Shown: piece after piece, positions 1-13,988 of the stretch
Numbering within the stretch: position 1 is the first letter of the stretch
Layout: every line of letters begins with the position of its first letter
Origin: Solirubrobacter ginsenosidimutans
Lineage (GTDB): Bacteria > Actinomycetota > Thermoleophilia > Solirubrobacterales > Solirubrobacteraceae
Length of the DNA stretch: 64,000 nt
Reading direction: 5' to 3'
Assembly: GCF_027587205.1 (NCBI RefSeq)
Contig: NZ_JAPDOD010000024.1
Coordinates: forward strand, 88,497-152,496
Translations under genes and position numbers: made by a program
Notes under the pieces: model-generated
Told to the model about the DNA's origin: nothing
Databases searched by the model: none
The model's input: only the letters and a program-made list of their open reading frames with translations

Positions 1-2237
1 TGACGCCCGCTCACCTGCAGGCGCAACTGGACGCGCAGCGGCGTAGTGCAGTGCGAGCAGGTCATGCGCAGCACGACGGCTCCCCTGCGGGTGGCCCGGA
101 CCTTCGCCGGGCCCACCGCAAGCGTCACCGGCCGGGACACGGGCGTTGCCGTCGGTTGCGGCGTGGGCTCGGCGGACGCCAACGGCGTCGCGGTTGGGGC
201 CGGAGCTTCCGTCGGTGACGGTGTGGCCGTCGGCGCCGCTGTTGCCGATGCAGTCGGTGTCGGCGATGCGGTCGGTGTCGATGTCGGCGATTCGGTGGGC
301 GTCGCCGTGGGGGACTCGGTCGGCGTCGGCGTCGGGGACTCGGTCGGCGTCGGCGTCGGCGTCGGCGACTCGTACGTCGCGGTGTACTCGCCGCTCTCGG
401 CGCTGAAGACGGCGTACTCGACGCCCTTCACGGTGCGTGTCGTCGTCGGAACCGCCACGCCCCCGCGCGCCAGCGCGAGCAACGGCCCGCGCGGCCCGGC
501 CGTCGGCAGCATCGCTTCAAGACCGTCCGCGCCGGCGGCGCGCGAGAGGCTGAAGTGCAGCTGGCCCGCCGCATAGGTGATTGACCCGAAGGTGGAGCCG
601 TTGCGGCCGTCGAGCCACTTGAGCATCTGCTTGGCGGCAATCACCGGCACGCCGTGCGCCGTCGCCGAAGCCACGATCGCGTTCGCACCCGCGTGGTTGG
701 GCTGATCGGTGTGCATGTTCGCCGTGAACACGCCGTAGTAGCCCTTGGGTCCGAGGGCATTGTCGAGCAGCGTGTCGATGTGCGTCGGGATCGTCATGTT
801 CGATTCGTCCGTGATCTGCGTCGCCGCCTGATAGACGTCGATCAGCGTGCCGTCCGTATCCGCGAAGCGCATCGGAAAGCCCGAGCCGGTGAACATCCCC
901 GGTCGATCGCGGACCCAGGTGCCGGGCCAGTAGTAGTAGTTCGTGTCGAGGCGGATGCCCTGCGCACGCTCGACCTTCGGCTGCGACGCCCAGTCGCTCC
1001 ACGCGATGCAATGCGTGCGGTTCGTCGTCGGCGCCGCAAGGCTCGGCCACGCCGCCTTCAAGAGCGGGAGCTGTGTCGTCCAATTCGCGGCGAGCGTTGC
1101 CGCGGTGAAGTCGGCGCAGCCCGTGTTGACGTGGAGTCCGATCTCGAAGCCCTGATCCTGGAACGCCGCCACTTGGGCGTCGGTCAGCGGCGTCCCGGGG
1201 AAGACATACGACGTCATCCGCAGACAGGTCCAGGCGTCGACGGAGCACCCCGCCGGACTGTCGGTTGCCAGCCGCTGAAAGCGCGCGACGGTCCCGCCGA
1301 CCCCGTGGTCGTCGCCGGTCATGATCACCGCGGCCTTCAGGCCTCTCGGCAGATACCAGAAGCGCGGCATCGGAACGCGGTCGGCGCTCATCTGCGTGAT
1401 CAGGTTCGCCAGCAGCCGCTGCTGCTCGTCTGCCTGCGGGATCTGGACCTTGTTCAGGTCGACCCAGTCCGGCTGCACGTCGCCGGGCTTGGCGCCGAAG
1501 AACAGATCGTCCGAACGTCTGAGAGAGTCCTGACCGAAGTCGCGTTCCTGCCCCGCCCAGGCGGGATTGCCCTGCCGCGTGTATACGACCGAGCGGGCGA
1601 GGTCGAACGCGAACGCTGCGGCCTGCCCGCCCGCGGTACCGATGGCGCGTTGCGTCACCGCTGGGGCGTCCGGATCTGCCGTCGCGGAATCTGACCAGCG
1701 CGCGATCGGCGTCGCGCTCGTGAGCGACCAGCGGTCGGCGGGCCCGTGGAACTGCATCGAGGCGCCGGTCAGCCCGGACCCGGCGGGTGAACCGGTGTCG
1801 ATCGTCAGATAACCGTTCGGCAGCTGCCCTGAGATCGTCCCCAAGCCGAGAAGATCGGCGAGGCGAGCGTCGGGTCGCATCGCGATCAGGTTGCCGCCGG
1901 CGTCGACCCAGCTCGTGAGTGTGGCGACCAGCGCATCGGTCGATGTCGTTCGTGCCAACAACACCACCGATCGGCCCGCCAGGCTCTCCGTGGTAAGTGC
2001 GTTGACATCCTCGACGTCGAACGCGTTGAGGCCCTCCGCCCGCAGGATCTCCGTGTAGTAGCGACCGAACGGATCGGCGGGGTCGACGACCACGAGCACC
2101 GGCTGCGGATTCACGGACGCCGCACGGGCGGCACCGTGCGCGCCGGCCAACGCCGTCGCGGCCAGGACGACGGCGACCAGCGTCCCGGCGAGCAGGCGGA
2201 GGCTCCGGCGGTCATATCTGGGGCGGTGCAGCTGCAA
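1..2237 (-). CDS. Secreted polysaccharide-deacetylase-like protein with Pro/Thr stalk (C-terminus cut by window edge)
   Basis: I read this frame directly from the complement; it is open from the left edge to about 2237. It starts with a basic stretch and a hydrophobic helix (LLAGTLVAVVLAATALA) ending in Ala-rich signal-peptidase-like sequence, so the product is exported. Residues about 45-130 (VLVVVDPADPFGRYYTEIL) look like the glutamine-amidotransferase-like fold often fused to such proteins. A central part (FWYLPRGLKAAVIMTGDDHG, then FEIGLHVNTGC) resembles the beta/alpha barrel of NodB-type carbohydrate deacetylases. From about nt 370 down to 130 there is a stalk of repeated TPTESPTP-like units, followed by a C-terminal domain with a CSHC motif that runs off the window. 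No ATG lies in frame near the signal peptide; TTG at 2237 is the best start but its ribosome site is poor. The substrate is unknown. Confidence 0.75.
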   Translation of the reverse strand, partial: MQLHRPRYDRRSLRLLAGTLVAVVLAATALAGAHGAARAASVNPQPVLVVVDPADPFGRYYTEILRAEGLNAFDVEDVNALTTESLAGRSVVLLARTTSTDALVATLTSWVDAGGNLIAMRPDARLADLLGLGTISGQLPNGYLTIDTGSPAGSGLTGASMQFHGPADRWSLTSATPIARWSDSATADPDAPAVTQRAIGTAGGQAAAFAFDLARSVVYTRQGNPAWAGQERDFGQDSLRRSDDLFFGAKPGDVQPDWVDLNKVQIPQADEQQRLLANLITQMSADRVPMPRFWYLPRGLKAAVIMTGDDHGVGGTVARFQRLATDSPAGCSVDAWTCLRMTSYVFPGTPLTDAQVAAFQDQGFEIGLHVNTGCADFTAATLAANWTTQLPLLKAAWPSLAAPTTNRTHCIAWSDWASQPKVERAQGIRLDTNYYYWPGTWVRDRPGMFTGSGFPMRFADTDGTLIDVYQAATQITDESNMTIPTHIDTLLDNALGPKGYYGVFTANMHTDQPNHAGANAIVASATAHGVPVIAAKQMLKWLDGRNGSTFGSITYAAGQLHFSLSRAAGADGLEAMLPTAGPRGPLLALARGGVAVPTTTRTVKGVEYAVFSAESGEYTATYESPTPTPTPTESPTPTPTESPTATPTESPTSTPTASPTPTASATAAPTATPSPTEAPAPTATPLASAEPTPQPTATPVSRPVTLAVGPAKVRATRRGAVVLRMTCSHCTTPLRVQLRLQVSGR

Positions 2238-2319
2238 ACGCGGGCTCGTGCCAACCCTACGTCCTCGGTGGAGCGGGGTGGGCTGTCTAAACCGCCTGTA
2301 TGCGATAACGTACACGCGT

Positions 2320-3039
2320 ATGCCGCCTCGTGATTGGGATGCCAGCTCCTACGACCGGATGTCCGACCCGCAGCTCGCCATGGCGCGCGACGTCATCGAC
2401 CGCCTCGACCTCCGCGGCGACGAGCGCGTGCTCGACGCGGGCTGCGGCACCGGTCGCGTGACCGAGGTGCTGGCGCAGCGGGTGCCGGACGGCAAGGTGA
2501 TCGCGGTCGACGGAAGCCAGAAGATGGTCGACGAGACACGCAAGCGCGGGATCACCGCGTTCACCGCCGACCTCGCCGAGCTGACCCTCGACGAGCCGGT
2601 CGACGCGATCCTCTCGACCGCGACGTTTCATTGGATCCCCTATCACGAGCGGCTCTTCGCCCGCCTGCACGCCGCCCTGGAGCCCGGCGGTCGCCTCGCC
2701 GCCCAGTGCGGCGGGGCCGGCAACGTCGGCAACGTCCAAGCGGCGATCGACGCCGTCGATCATCCAGCGCTGCGGGGGTGGGACGGGCCGTGGAACTTCG
2801 CCACGCCCGCCCAGACCACCGAGCGCCTACAACGGGCCGGCTTCAGCGACGTCTGGGCGTGGCTGCAGCCCTGGCTGGTCGAGCCGGAGGACCCGAAGCA
2901 GTACTTCACGACGGTGATCCTCGGCTCACACCTCGAGCGACTGCCCGAGGAGGACCGCGAGCCGTTCGTCGATGCGGTGCTCGCGCACGGGACGCACGCG
3001 AACTATGTGCGCTTGAACATCCTCGCGCGCCGCCGCTAG
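2320..3039 (+). CDS. SAM-dependent methyltransferase, trans-aconitate methyltransferase-like
   Basis: Class I Rossmann-fold methyltransferase of 239 residues. Motif I is VLDAGCGTGRVTEVL, motif II ends in IAVDGSQKMVDE, and the TATFHWIPYHERLF motif followed by LEPGGRLAAQCGG is typical of the Tam (trans-aconitate 2-methyltransferase) group, where HW is characteristic. The reading frame extends upstream to 2248, but the family N-terminus (DWDASSYDRMSDPQ) fits the ATG at 2320. The gene is divergent from the secreted deacetylase-like gene, with about 80 bp between starts. The true acceptor is not known; Tam-like annotation in actinobacteria is often only approximate. Confidence 0.85.
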   Translation: MPPRDWDASSYDRMSDPQLAMARDVIDRLDLRGDERVLDAGCGTGRVTEVLAQRVPDGKVIAVDGSQKMVDETRKRGITAFTADLAELTLDEPVDAILSTATFHWIPYHERLFARLHAALEPGGRLAAQCGGAGNVGNVQAAIDAVDHPALRGWDGPWNFATPAQTTERLQRAGFSDVWAWLQPWLVEPEDPKQYFTTVILGSHLERLPEEDREPFVDAVLAHGTHANYVRLNILARRR

Positions 3040-3147
3040 CTCCACCCATGCTGCTCAGGAGCCTTCGCCCGAGCGACTGCGCGACGCGATGTCAGATCGG
3101 CACTGACCAACCGGATCTTCACTCGCGCGCCGGCCCGGCCTGGATTG

Positions 3148-4650
3148 ATGCCGGGCATGAAGATGAGAATTCTCGGAGCGTTGCTCGCGATCAGCGCGCT
3201 GCAGGCCGCTCCGGCGAACGCCCAACAGACCCCGCCCGACGACCCGCGAGTGATCGCCGTCCGCCAGGCGATCGACCAGCTCGACGATCTCGCGCAACGC
3301 CCGCCGTGCAACCAGACGCCTGAGACGACCCGCTGGCTGAACGCCGGCACGCCGGATCAGGGCCTCGCCAACCCGCTGATCAGCGCTCACCGCGGCGCGA
3401 TCACGCTCGCCCCCGAGAACACGCTGCAGTCCTACGAGTACGCGTTCGCGTTCGGCGTCGACTTCGTCGAGGTCGACGTCCAGCAGACCAAGGACGGCAA
3501 GTTCGTCGCGCTGCACGACGACACGGTCGACCGCACGACCAACGGCACCGGCAGCATCACGAGCTTCACGTACGACGAGGTGCGCAAGCTCAACGCCGCC
3601 GACTACGAGCCCTGGAAGGGCGGCCAGTACGACCCCGCGCAGGTCGCCTCGATCGAGGAGATCCTGCAGCTCGCCAAGCGCGGGGGCGGCGCGCTCGAGC
3701 TGGACATCAAGGGCTCGGTGACCGAGGAGGGCAAGCTCGCTGAGCTCGTGCAGAGCTACGGCCTGGCCGAGGCGTCGATCTGGAACTCGTCGGACCCGCG
3801 GATCCTGATCGCCGCTCCCGGCGCGCGCATCATCTACAACCGCGACACCTGGGAACCGCCGTACCTGATGTACGAGATCGCCAAGGTCGCGCCGGTGTTC
3901 GGCTCGCGTCGTGACGAGTACACGCCCGAGTCGATCGTCGCGATCCACGACGGCTGCGGCGTCGCGATGCCGCACGCGTACGACTCGGGTCCCGAGCAGG
4001 AGGTCGCCGAGTTCCAGAAGGCGCGTGAGATGGGCGCCGACGGCGTCCAGACCAACCAGCCGGAGCTGATCGTCGCCGCCGCGGGCATCCCGGCGCCGTC
4101 CAAGCTCGTCGTCGACGTCGGCAACGTCTGCCTCGTCAACCGCGACAACGGCCTCGGGTTCGCGACCCGGCCGATCGCGATCGACGGGGCCGCGGTGCGC
4201 GTCGGCCGCGGCGGCTGCACCGCGCTGCCCGCCGGCGCCAAGCGCATCGTCTTCGCCGGTGACGGCGCGGTCCAGGCCTCGAACCTCACGCTCAGCGCGG
4301 TCGGCGGCACCGTGCCGGCCACGCTCGCGCTCAGCCTCGGCGCGCCGGCGAGCTTCGGCGCGTTCTCCCCCGGCGTCACCAAGGACTACTCCGCCTCCAC
4401 CATCGCGAACGTGGTCAGCACCGCCGGCGACGCGGCGCTGACGTTCTCCGACCCAGGGCATCTGACGAACGGCACGTTCGCGCTCGCGCAGCCGCTCGTC
4501 GTCGAGCTGTCGAAGGCGACGTGGTCGGCGCCGGTCTCCAACGACCCGGTGACGATCGCCTTCAAGCAGCACGTCGACGCCACCGACGCCCTGCGCACCG
4601 GGACCTACACGAAGACGTTGACGTTCACGCTGTCGACGACAGCGCCGTGA
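3148..4650 (+). CDS. Secreted glycerophosphodiester phosphodiesterase with C-terminal surface domain
   Basis: Hydrolyses glycerophosphodiesters to glycerol-3-phosphate and an alcohol outside the cytoplasm. A signal peptide (MKMRILGALLAISALQ, cut near PANA) is followed by a GDPD barrel: LISAHRGAITLAPENTLQSY carries the His-Arg and Glu residues, VDFVEVDVQQTKDGKFVALHDDTVDRTT the metal-binding Glu/Asp and catalytic His, and GADGVQTNQPELI the end of the barrel. The last 180 residues form a beta-rich domain (FSPGVTKDYSASTIANV, LTFSDPGHLTNGTFAL, PVTIAFKQHV, GTYTKTLTFTLSTT) that I associate with secreted proteins of this lineage; its role is unknown. ATGs at 3148, 3157 and 3163 are all possible; the signal peptide starts best at 3157 or 3163. 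Confidence 0.9.
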   Translation: MPGMKMRILGALLAISALQAAPANAQQTPPDDPRVIAVRQAIDQLDDLAQRPPCNQTPETTRWLNAGTPDQGLANPLISAHRGAITLAPENTLQSYEYAFAFGVDFVEVDVQQTKDGKFVALHDDTVDRTTNGTGSITSFTYDEVRKLNAADYEPWKGGQYDPAQVASIEEILQLAKRGGGALELDIKGSVTEEGKLAELVQSYGLAEASIWNSSDPRILIAAPGARIIYNRDTWEPPYLMYEIAKVAPVFGSRRDEYTPESIVAIHDGCGVAMPHAYDSGPEQEVAEFQKAREMGADGVQTNQPELIVAAAGIPAPSKLVVDVGNVCLVNRDNGLGFATRPIAIDGAAVRVGRGGCTALPAGAKRIVFAGDGAVQASNLTLSAVGGTVPATLALSLGAPASFGAFSPGVTKDYSASTIANVVSTAGDAALTFSDPGHLTNGTFALAQPLVVELSKATWSAPVSNDPVTIAFKQHVDATDALRTGTYTKTLTFTLSTTAP

Positions 4651-4729
4651 GCACCTGCCCGACGGTCCAGCGCACTTCGATCCACGGCTGGCGCAACCGC
4701 TGGCGGGAGCGGTCGTAGCATCAAAGAGG

Positions 4730-8047
<3,318 letters not shown>

Positions 8048-8180
8048 AAGTCGAGTCAAAAGATCGCGGCTACCCGAGGCACGCCGCTACCATGCGCAAC
8101 CGGGAAGAAGGGTCAATTTCCGTTTGTTCCGGGCCATTAGCCCCGGCCCTGTACGTCCACGTCCCCCTTCTGCGCTCTTA

Positions 8181-9383
8181 ATGATCAAGGCTGCTCGTAT
8201 CGCTCTCAGCCTCGTCGCCGTCACTGGCGTCGGGGCAACTTTCGCCGCTTGTGGCGGCGTGCCCGGCAATTCTGTCGCGACAGTCGATGGGGAGGCCGTC
8301 TCCAAGACGGACTTCAGCCATTGGCTGGCCGTCGCGGCCAAGTCCTCGGGCCAGCCCAACGCTGCCGTGCCGGATCCTGAATCCGACTACGTCAAGTGCG
8401 TTGCGGCCAAGCGCAAGGCCACCCCGGCGCCCGCCAAGGGCCAGCCGAAGGTGACCGACGCGCAGCTCAAGACGCAGTGCAAGCAGGAGTACGACCAGCT
8501 CCGCAACCAGGTGCTCCAGCTCCTGATCTCCTTCAAGTGGATCCAGGGCGAAGCGGACACGATGAAGGTCGCGGTCACCGACGCCGAGGTCAAGAAGTCC
8601 TTCGACACGCAGAAGAAGCAGAGCTTCCCGAAGGACGCGGACTACAAGAAGTTCCTGTCGACCTCCGGCCAGACCGAGGCCGACATCCTGCAGCGCGTCA
8701 AGCTCGACCTCCTGTCGAACAAGATCCGCGACAAGGTCGTCAAGGGCAAGGACACCGTTTCCGACGCCGCGATCGCGGACTTCTACAACAAGAACAAGGC
8801 CCGTTTCGCGCAGCCCGAGAAGCGTGACCTGCGGGTCGTGCTGACCAAGGACAAGGCGACGGCCGACAAGGCCCGCGCCGCGCTCGACAGTGGCGACTCG
8901 TGGGCGACGGTCGCGAAGAAGTACTCGATCGATGACACCTCCAAGGCGGCGGGCGGCAAGCTGCCCGCGCAGGCCAAGGGCACGCTGGACAAGGAGCTGG
9001 ACACCGCGGTGTTCTCGGCGTCCAAGAACGAGCTCGAGGGTCCGATCAAGACGCAGTACGGCTATTACGTCTTCACGGTGACGGCGATCACCGCGGCCAG
9101 CCAGCAGACGCTGGCCGAGGCCAAGGAGACGATCAAGCAGACGCTGCAGTCCCAGAACCAGCAGAAGGCGCTGGACACCTTCGTGAAGGACTTCACGAAG
9201 CGCTGGAAGGACAAGACGGAGTGCTCGAAGGGCTACACGACGTCTGACTGCAAGAACGGCCCGAAGGCCACGCCGACCCCCACGGCCCCGGCCACGGACC
9301 CGACCCAGCAGGTCCCGACCGACCCGAGCCAGCAGGCGCCGACCCAGGAAGCGCCGGCCGCCACGGCCACCCCCAGCAAGTAA
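8181..9383 (+). CDS. Parvulin-type peptidyl-prolyl isomerase/foldase lipoprotein (PrsA/SurA-like)
   Basis: Extracytoplasmic folding factor. The ATG at 8181 gives a signal peptide ending in the lipobox TFAAC, so the mature protein is lipid-anchored. A SurA-N-type helical region (VDGEAVSKTDFSHWLAVAA onward) precedes a PpiC rotamase domain (KRDLRVVLTKDKATADKARA, SWATVAKKYSIDDTSKAAGG, KNELEGPIKTQYGYYVFTV). The C-terminus is a Lys/Gln-rich helix, a short Cys pair region and a Pro/Thr/Gln tail that looks disordered. The open frame continues upstream to 8016, but that stretch is not signal-like. A strong hairpin terminator follows the stop. Whether the isomerase site is active cannot be judged from sequence alone. 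Confidence 0.9.
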   Translation: MIKAARIALSLVAVTGVGATFAACGGVPGNSVATVDGEAVSKTDFSHWLAVAAKSSGQPNAAVPDPESDYVKCVAAKRKATPAPAKGQPKVTDAQLKTQCKQEYDQLRNQVLQLLISFKWIQGEADTMKVAVTDAEVKKSFDTQKKQSFPKDADYKKFLSTSGQTEADILQRVKLDLLSNKIRDKVVKGKDTVSDAAIADFYNKNKARFAQPEKRDLRVVLTKDKATADKARAALDSGDSWATVAKKYSIDDTSKAAGGKLPAQAKGTLDKELDTAVFSASKNELEGPIKTQYGYYVFTVTAITAASQQTLAEAKETIKQTLQSQNQQKALDTFVKDFTKRWKDKTECSKGYTTSDCKNGPKATPTPTAPATDPTQQVPTDPSQQAPTQEAPAATATPSK

Positions 9384-9404
9384 CCCGCTCGACCTGACTT
9401 CCTC

Positions 9405-9430
9405 GAAGCGCCGCCTCCGGGCGGCGCTTC
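9405..9430 (+). terminator. Hairpin terminator after the foldase gene
   Basis: Perfect 11-bp stem GAAGCGCCGCC / GGCGGCGCTTC with a 4-nt TCCG loop, starting 22 nt after the stop codon. There is no clear U-tract, which is common for terminators in high-G+C actinobacteria. It separates the foldase gene from mazG. Confidence 0.8.
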
Positions 9431-9452
9431 GTCGTTAAGTAGCCTTCGGTTG

Positions 9453-11521
<2,069 letters not shown>

Positions 11522-11579
11522 CGCTGGGACTGCGGTTGCAGAGGAAGGTGGGCGGGCGCGTCGAACGAACGCGTCAGGT

Positions 11580-11867
11580 ATGGAAGGCCGTACCAGGATC
11601 CGGTGGGATCGCTTGGGCCGATGGGCGCTGATCGGCGTCTTCGCGCTCGTCCTCTACCTCTACATCGGGCCGGCTGTGAGCTGGGTCAAGACCTACCGCG
11701 AAGCGGGCCGGCAGCGCTCGCAGGTCGCCGAGCTGCGCGCCGAGAACCAGCGCTTGAAGGACCGCAAGGCCGAGTTGTCGGCCCCGGGCGCGCTGGAGCG
11801 CGAAGCCCGCCGCCTCGGCATGGTCAAGGCCGGCGAGCGCGCGTACATCATCACCGGCCTGAAGTAG
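11580..11867 (+). CDS. Septum formation initiator (DivIC/FtsB-like) protein
   Basis: Small bitopic division protein of 95 residues. A basic N-terminus precedes one membrane helix (WALIGVFALVLYLYIGPAVSW), an extracytoplasmic coiled coil (RQRSQVAELRAENQRLKDRKAEL) and the conserved tail LEREARRLGMVKAGERAYII. This is the usual DivIC/FtsB layout, and the position just after eno is the standard actinobacterial context. It would bridge FtsL/FtsQ-type partners at the septum. DivIC and FtsB cannot be told apart from sequence here. Confidence 0.9.
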   Translation: MEGRTRIRWDRLGRWALIGVFALVLYLYIGPAVSWVKTYREAGRQRSQVAELRAENQRLKDRKAELSAPGALEREARRLGMVKAGERAYIITGLK

Positions 11868-11886
11868 CCGTTTCTATCCTCCTCGT

Positions 11887-12204
11887 GTGTCCTACGAGAC
11901 TGCACGCGAGCAGTGGGCCGCGGGCCTGCAGCGCCTCGACGAGGCGTTCCCCGAGCAGCAGCCGACGCTCGAGCGCGTGACCCGCGAGATCCAGAGCGAG
12001 CTGCGCCGCCGCCTCGGCGGCGTCTTCACGCTCGACGAGCTCGCCGACCTCTACGACGAGGGCACGGGTTGGTGCACCGACCTCGCCGTGGAGACCGCGC
12101 CGGAAGAGCCGTTCGCCTGGGACGCGCGCGTCGTCGCCGACGCCGCCTTCGGCCGCTACCAGCGCGCCGCGACGGACTTCGCGGGCGGGCGCCGAGTCTC
12201 GTAG
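11887..12204 (+). CDS. Conserved hypothetical protein after the DivIC-like gene
   Basis: An acidic 105-residue protein starting at a GTG 19 bp after the DivIC-like gene, so probably co-transcribed with it. Predicted mostly helical (AREQWAAGLQRLDEAFPEQQ, LERVTREIQSELRRRLGG), with a GTGWCTDLAVE segment near residue 60. There are no membrane segments or known motifs. I do not recognise a family. Codon use and position support a real gene; a role linked to division is only suggested by location. Confidence 0.7.
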   Translation: MSYETAREQWAAGLQRLDEAFPEQQPTLERVTREIQSELRRRLGGVFTLDELADLYDEGTGWCTDLAVETAPEEPFAWDARVVADAAFGRYQRAATDFAGGRRVS

Positions 12205-12235
12205 CTGCACCCTCGGACGCGACGCTTTAGGGCGG

Positions 12236-13012
12236 CTAGGGCTGGCGCACGAAGGCGTGCTGCAGCCAGACGGTCTCGAAGCCCAGGCGCTCGTAGAGCG
12301 AGCGGGCACGGCCGTCGTCGTCGGCGATCACCCACGCGGTCGAGCACCCGCCCGCCGCGAGCGCGGTTTCCACGAGGCGGGTGGCGATCCCGGCCCCGCG
12401 GGCCGCGGGGGTCACGTAGAGCTGGTCGATCTCGACCGCCTCGTCACCCACGGCGAGCGTCGTGAACCCGACGGGGCGGCGCTCGGCGTCGCGGACGACG
12501 AAGGCGCGCATCCCACGGCGGACCGAGATGCGGTCCTGGGCGTCCGCCAGCGACTCCTGGGCGGCTTCGTCGTTCTCGAACGACAGATACCACTCGACGC
12601 GCAACGGCCGGGTCTCGAGGAGCGAGACCTCCTCGACGTCCGCATGCGCACGTCCTAGGCCCTCGCGGACCATCACGGCGTTGCGGTCGGTGACCCAGCC
12701 GGCGGCGTCGAAGAACGGCCGCAGCCGGGCTCCGGCGCGCTCGTCGTGGATCTCGAGCTTGCGGTGCTGGGAGTCGTGCAGGAGCTCGTTCGCCGCGCGC
12801 ACGAGGACCTGGGGTTCCAGATCGGACCCGTCGCCCTCGACGCGAACGAAATTCGCGTCCCAGAAGTTCGGGGCCGAAGGGGTGAGAAGGACCGTGCCGT
12901 GAGACCACGGCTCGGTCAACTCACACTGCAAGAAATCCTGCGAGCGCCGCCACTCGATGGCGGCGGCGCGTCGCGGATCAGTCTTCGGCGTCGTCCTCGC
13001 CTCCGCCGGCAC
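12236..13012 (-). CDS. GNAT-family N-acetyltransferase
   Basis: The 258-residue protein has an N-terminal half related to a degenerate GNAT fold and a C-terminal GNAT domain. Acetyl-CoA-binding motif A is IDQLYVTPAARGAGIATRLVE, followed by motif B-like GRARSLYERLGFETVWLQHAF. The substrate is unknown. The start at 13012 overlaps the 3' end of the upstream same-strand gene by 35 bp, which suggests translational coupling; a shorter start cannot be excluded. It converges on the 11887 gene with a 31-bp gap. Confidence 0.85.
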   Translation of the reverse strand: MPAEARTTPKTDPRRAAAIEWRRSQDFLQCELTEPWSHGTVLLTPSAPNFWDANFVRVEGDGSDLEPQVLVRAANELLHDSQHRKLEIHDERAGARLRPFFDAAGWVTDRNAVMVREGLGRAHADVEEVSLLETRPLRVEWYLSFENDEAAQESLADAQDRISVRRGMRAFVVRDAERRPVGFTTLAVGDEAVEIDQLYVTPAARGAGIATRLVETALAAGGCSTAWVIADDDGRARSLYERLGFETVWLQHAFVRQP

Positions 13013-13571
13013 GGCGGATCACGATCATGTCTTCCTCGATCGTGATCTCGACGGGGCGGTGACCCGCCCAGTGCTCGGCGTACACGGGATCGTCCTGCAC
13101 GGCGGGATCCAGCCACAGGCCGTATCCCTCTTCGCCGTGGTCGAAAGTGCCCTCGAGCGGGCCCGCAGGCCCGGAACGACGGCGAGAACGCCCACCGCGG
13201 CGGCGCGCCGCACGCTTGGGTTTCTCTGCTTCTTCGGCCTCCGCGACGACTGCAGCAGCAGCGGCTGCGGCCTCCTCTTCGGCGGCCTTGCGTGCTGCCT
13301 CTTCGGCCGCACGTGCTTCTTCTTCTGCCCTTCGGGTGGCTTCCGCTTCGAGTTCGGCGGCGATCTGCGCGTCATCTTCCGCGCGCAGGTCAACCTCTTC
13401 AGGAGCCCCGCCGTTCTCTTCGAAGTCGGGCTCAAGGCCTTGCTCGCGCTTGAAGGCCTGGATCTGCTGGACAGTGACTTCCAGCTGGTGCGCTATCCAC
13501 GCGTCGGTGCGACCCTGTCGCACCCACCCGCGGATCTGGTTAAGCTGAGGACGCAGGGACCGGCGGCTCAT
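12978..13571 (-). CDS. HTH-like N-terminus, Ala/Glu coiled coil, basic and acidic tail protein
   Basis: Residues 1-50 (LNQIRGWVRQGRTDAWIAHQ, then LEVTVQQIQAFKREQGL) look like a small helix-turn-helix resembling resolvase or RNA-polymerase-associated HTH units. Residues 60-130 are an Ala/Glu/Arg heptad-like coiled coil, followed by a very basic patch (KPKRAARRRGGRSRRRS) and a folded C-terminal segment (GYGLWLDPAVQDDPVYAEHW, VEITIEEDMIVIRR). It could bind nucleic acid through the HTH and Arg patch. No established function is known to me. The gene is divergent from csrA across 167 bp and overlaps the GNAT gene at its 3' end. Confidence 0.75.
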   Translation of the reverse strand: MSRRSLRPQLNQIRGWVRQGRTDAWIAHQLEVTVQQIQAFKREQGLEPDFEENGGAPEEVDLRAEDDAQIAAELEAEATRRAEEEARAAEEAARKAAEEEAAAAAAAVVAEAEEAEKPKRAARRRGGRSRRRSGPAGPLEGTFDHGEEGYGLWLDPAVQDDPVYAEHWAGHRPVEITIEEDMIVIRRAGGGEDDAED

Positions 13572-13738
13572 AGGAGGGCCGGAGCCTAGCGCATAGGGTC
13601 CGACCTATCTCGGGGCACTCGGGTGCACGCCCCATACTCATCCACCCCAACACCAAGTAGCCTCACCCGTACTCACCCATCGGACGGAAGCGGGTCCGTC
13701 CACGGGATCGAGTTCGAAATCGCCAGGGAGGCGGCGTC

Positions 13739-13981
13739 ATGCTGGTACTGACACGCAAGTCCAACCAATCGATCATGATCGGCGACGACATCGAGGTCTC
13801 GGTGTTGTCGATCATGGGCGAAAAGGTTCGTATCGGCATCCAGGCCCCACGGGACATCCCGGTGTTCCGCAAAGAGGTCTACCTCGAGATCCAGCAGGAG
13901 AACGTCGCCGCGGGCGCGTCAGCGCGAGCAGAGGTCGACGACGCACTCAAGCGGCTCAGCACGAGCACGCCCGACAAGTAG
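13739..13981 (+). CDS. csrA: Carbon storage regulator CsrA
   Basis: RNA-binding post-transcriptional regulator that recognises GGA motifs in mRNA leaders. The 80-residue protein begins [20 protein letters not shown] and contains [19 protein letters not shown], the canonical CsrA fold with the RNA-contacting first strand and the R-x-E/V-Y region intact. A strong site (GGGAGG) precedes the ATG. No fliW or flagellar gene is nearby, unlike the usual Gram-positive context. A leader hairpin GGACGG/CCGTCC (13682-13712) and the GGA in the ribosome site could permit autorepression; this is inference. Confidence 0.96.
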   Translation: MLVLTRKSNQSIMIGDDIEVSVLSIMGEKVRIGIQAPRDIPVFRKEVYLEIQQENVAAGASARAEVDDALKRLSTSTPDK

Positions 13982-13988
13982 GGCGGGT

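Noticed and set aside
250..370. CRISPR-like short tandem repeats
   Set aside because: The repeats are short, in frame and encode Pro/Thr-Glu units of the stalk; there are no spacers or cas genes.
46..576. Plus-strand frame encoding a Val/Gly-rich repeat protein
   Set aside because: It is the antisense reading of the Pro/Thr stalk of the minus-strand secreted protein, whose other domains are clearly conserved.
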